Shown one piece after another: positions 62,298 to 64,000 of a stretch of 64,000 bases of DNA. Within the stretch, counting starts at the first letter, position 1, and every line of letters starts with the position of its first letter. The position numbers were made by a program, and so were the translations under genes. The stretch is from Rhizobium sp. LC145. GTDB lineage: Bacteria > Pseudomonadota > Alphaproteobacteria > Rhizobiales > Rhizobiaceae. The notes under the pieces were generated by a model. That model saw nothing but the letters and a program-made list of their open reading frames with translations, did not search any database and was not told the origin of the DNA. Where the stretch lies: positions 186,001 through 250,000 of the forward strand of contig NZ_LBHV01000005.1 of NCBI RefSeq assembly GCF_001005825.1. The letters are read 5' to 3'.

Positions 62298-64000
62298 AAC
62301 TCCATACCATCGCCGGGGTCCATCGAAACCTGCCGCGCAATATTGTGCATGCCGCGGGCCAGCATCCTGTTTGCAACAGCATCAGCGTTCGGTTCATCAT
62401 TGTCGGGATCGAACTCGTTGATGGGCGTTCGGACTGGTTCCGGCGCGATGTCCTTATGCCGCTCAAGACCTGGCTCGCGGCGCAAGCCGGCATTGGCGGT
62501 ATCGTTTTCCACCATGACTGTTTCCGATTTTTCCGACAGCCCCCTCGCCGGGGCGCTGCCGGTCGCGGCCAGGGCCGGAACCTCCTTTAGCGCCGACCAA
62601 TCATCCGCCTTGGGCGGGACATCGGAATTGAAAACCTCCGGGACCGGAAGAACGCGTTCCTTGAGCCGCGCATCTTCGAAATACCGGGCCTTCTTCGTCC
62701 GGATGGGCGGAACACCCGCGATCATGACGATCTCCTCGTCAGATGGAAGCTGCATGATCTCCCCGGGCGTCATGAGCGCGCGCGCTGTCTCCTGCCGGGA
62801 AACCATGATGTGCGCCAGCCACGGTGCCAGCCGGTGCCCGGCATAATTCTGCATCGCGCGCATTTCGGTGGCGGTACCAAGCGAATCCGACACACGTTTG
62901 GCTGTCCTCTCGTCATTGGTCGCAAAGCTGACCCTCACATGACAGTTGTCGAGTATCGAATTGTTCGGACCATAGGCCTTTTCGATCTGGTTAAGGCTCT
63001 GGGCAATCAGGAAAGCTTTGATGCCGTAGCCTGCCATAAAGGCGAGCGCGCTCTCGAAGAAGTCGAGCCTGCCGAGCGCCGGGAACTCGTCGAGCATCAT
63101 CAGCATTCTGTGGCGGCGACCCTTCGCATGAAGATCTTCCGTCAACCGACGGCCGATCTGGTTGAGGACCAAGCGCACAAGCGGCTTGGTTCTGGAAATA
63201 TCGGATGGCGGTACGACCAGATAAAGCGTGGCCGGCGTCCCCTCCCCGATCAGATCGGCAATGCGCCAACCGCAACGGCTAGTGACGGCTGCAATCACCG
63301 GATCGCGATAAAGGCCGAGGAAGGACATCGCGGTGCTCAAGACGCCGGACCGCTCGTTATCGGATTTGTTGAGCAATTCACGGGCGGCACTAGCGACGAC
63401 CGGATGTGGCTCCTCCTCGCCGAGATGAGGGGTGGTCATCATTGCTCTCAGTGTCATCTCGATCGGCCGGCGCGGATCGGAAAGGAAAGCCGCGACACCG
63501 GCGAGCGTCTTGTCCCGTTCGGCATAGAGAACGTGCAGGATCGCACCGACCAGGAGCGAGTGGGAGGTCTTCTCCCAATGGTTCCGTTTTTCCAATGACC
63601 CCTCGGGGTCCACCAGGACATCGGCAACATTCTGTACGTCCCTTACCTCCCATTCGCCCTTGCGTACCTCCAGCAGCGGATTGTAGGGAGAGGAATTCGG
63701 ATTGGTCGGATCGAACAGCAACACGCGACCGTGTCTTGCCCGGAATCCTGCGGTCAGCTCCCAGTTCTCACCCTTGATGTCATGAACGATGCAACTCCCC
63801 GGCCATGTCAGCAACGTTGGCACGACAAGTCCAACCCCCTTGCCCGATCGTGTCGGAGCAAAGCAGAGCACATGCTCGGCACCGTCGTGACGGAGATAAT
63901 CGCTCTCGTAGCGGCCAAGCACCACGCCATCATCATCAAGGAGGCCGGCCTCCTCGATCTCCTCGCGTTCGGCCCAACGCGCGGAGCCGAAGGTGCGAAC
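62294..64000 (-). CDS. traG: Conjugal transfer coupling protein TraG (VirD4 type), 5' end outside window
   Basis: At least 568 residues of a VirD4/TraG coupling ATPase that brings the relaxase-DNA complex to the type IV channel. The frame stays open to the window edge: residues before the GTG at 63925 read VRTFGSARWAEREEIEEAGL, a typical TraG segment, so the start is beyond 64000. Walker A is APTRSGKGVG; Walker B is LMMLDEFPALG. The C-terminal 120 residues are polar. It overlaps the RHH gene by 4 bases. Confidence 0.95.
   Translation of the reverse strand, partial: VRTFGSARWAEREEIEEAGLLDDDGVVLGRYESDYLRHDGAEHVLCFAPTRSGKGVGLVVPTLLTWPGSCIVHDIKGENWELTAGFRARHGRVLLFDPTNPNSSPYNPLLEVRKGEWEVRDVQNVADVLVDPEGSLEKRNHWEKTSHSLLVGAILHVLYAERDKTLAGVAAFLSDPRRPIEMTLRAMMTTPHLGEEEPHPVVASAARELLNKSDNERSGVLSTAMSFLGLYRDPVIAAVTSRCGWRIADLIGEGTPATLYLVVPPSDISRTKPLVRLVLNQIGRRLTEDLHAKGRRHRMLMMLDEFPALGRLDFFESALAFMAGYGIKAFLIAQSLNQIEKAYGPNNSILDNCHVRVSFATNDERTAKRVSDSLGTATEMRAMQNYAGHRLAPWLAHIMVSRQETARALMTPGEIMQLPSDEEIVMIAGVPPIRTKKARYFEDARLKERVLPVPEVFNSDVPPKADDWSALKEVPALAATGSAPARGLSEKSETVMVENDTANAGLRREPGLERHKDIAPEPVRTPINEFDPDNDEPNADAVANRMLARGMHNIARQVSMDPGDGMEL

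Overview
The window looks like part of a large plasmid or integrative conjugative element of a Rhizobiaceae bacterium (Rhizobium, Agrobacterium, Ensifer or Shinella type). The reasons are high GC content, long runs of ATGA-coupled genes, an alphaproteobacterial LexA box (GTTC-N7-GTTC), the imuA-imuB-dnaE2 cassette, a rhizobial-type trb operon and a methylmalonyl-CoA mutase operon with an ScfR-type regulator. No rRNA, tRNA, CRISPR array, complete insertion sequence or replication gene was seen.

Layout. (1) 1-2171: the 3' part of a phosphonate/phosphite-type ABC transporter (two permeases, the first cut by the window edge). (2) 2238-5545: a small membrane protein, then a leftward arsenic operon arsR - arsC (LMW phosphatase type) - arsC (glutaredoxin type) - acr3, with a perfect inverted-repeat operator over the arsR start, and a divergent 56-aa membrane protein. 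(3) 5586-14515: the arsenite oxidation island aioX-aioS-aioR then aioB-aioA-cytC-moeA; the structural genes have a textbook sigma-54 promoter at 9511 and a candidate AioR site at 9409. (4) 14557-18125: a leftward phnD-phnC-phnE-phnE operon with a Pho box. (5) 18204-21232: a second arsR, an ArsO-like flavoprotein with a cysteine-rich tail, and an MFS exporter; then an EamA permease. (6) 22398-29244: a complete pstSCAB-phoU-phoB operon behind a Pho box, ending in a second PhoB-like gene whose receiver has lost the phospho-acceptor Asp and the switch Thr. (7) 29443-31215: an AIPR-family protein with a PD-(D/E)XK-like N-terminus, a probable phage-defence gene. (8) 31581-38564: an SOS mutagenesis locus, imuA-imuB-dnaE2 divergent from a small Cys-rich protein plus dinB, with a LexA box between them. 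(9) 38615-48400: a mating-pair-formation operon trbBCDEJKLFGI plus DUF2274, whose first gene has its ribosome site buried in a long hairpin. (10) 48655-61722: about 13 kb of cargo between trbB and the coupling-protein genes: a KaiC-like/HWE kinase/response regulator operon, a membrane protein, a GlxA-type AraC regulator, a DHFR-like protein, and the propionate operon scfR / pccB-pccA-bhbA. (11) 61848-64000: a ribbon-helix-helix protein and traG (cut by the window edge).

How it fits together. Arsenite is sensed by AioX and the AioSR two-component system, which switches on the periplasmic arsenite oxidase; electrons leave through cytochrome c. The product, arsenate, is a phosphate mimic, and the same segment carries phosphate-specific and phosphonate-type uptake systems under Pho-box control, plus two arsenate reductases and Acr3 for arsenate that enters the cell. 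The rest is accessory DNA: DNA damage response, defence, conjugation and carbon-metabolism cargo.
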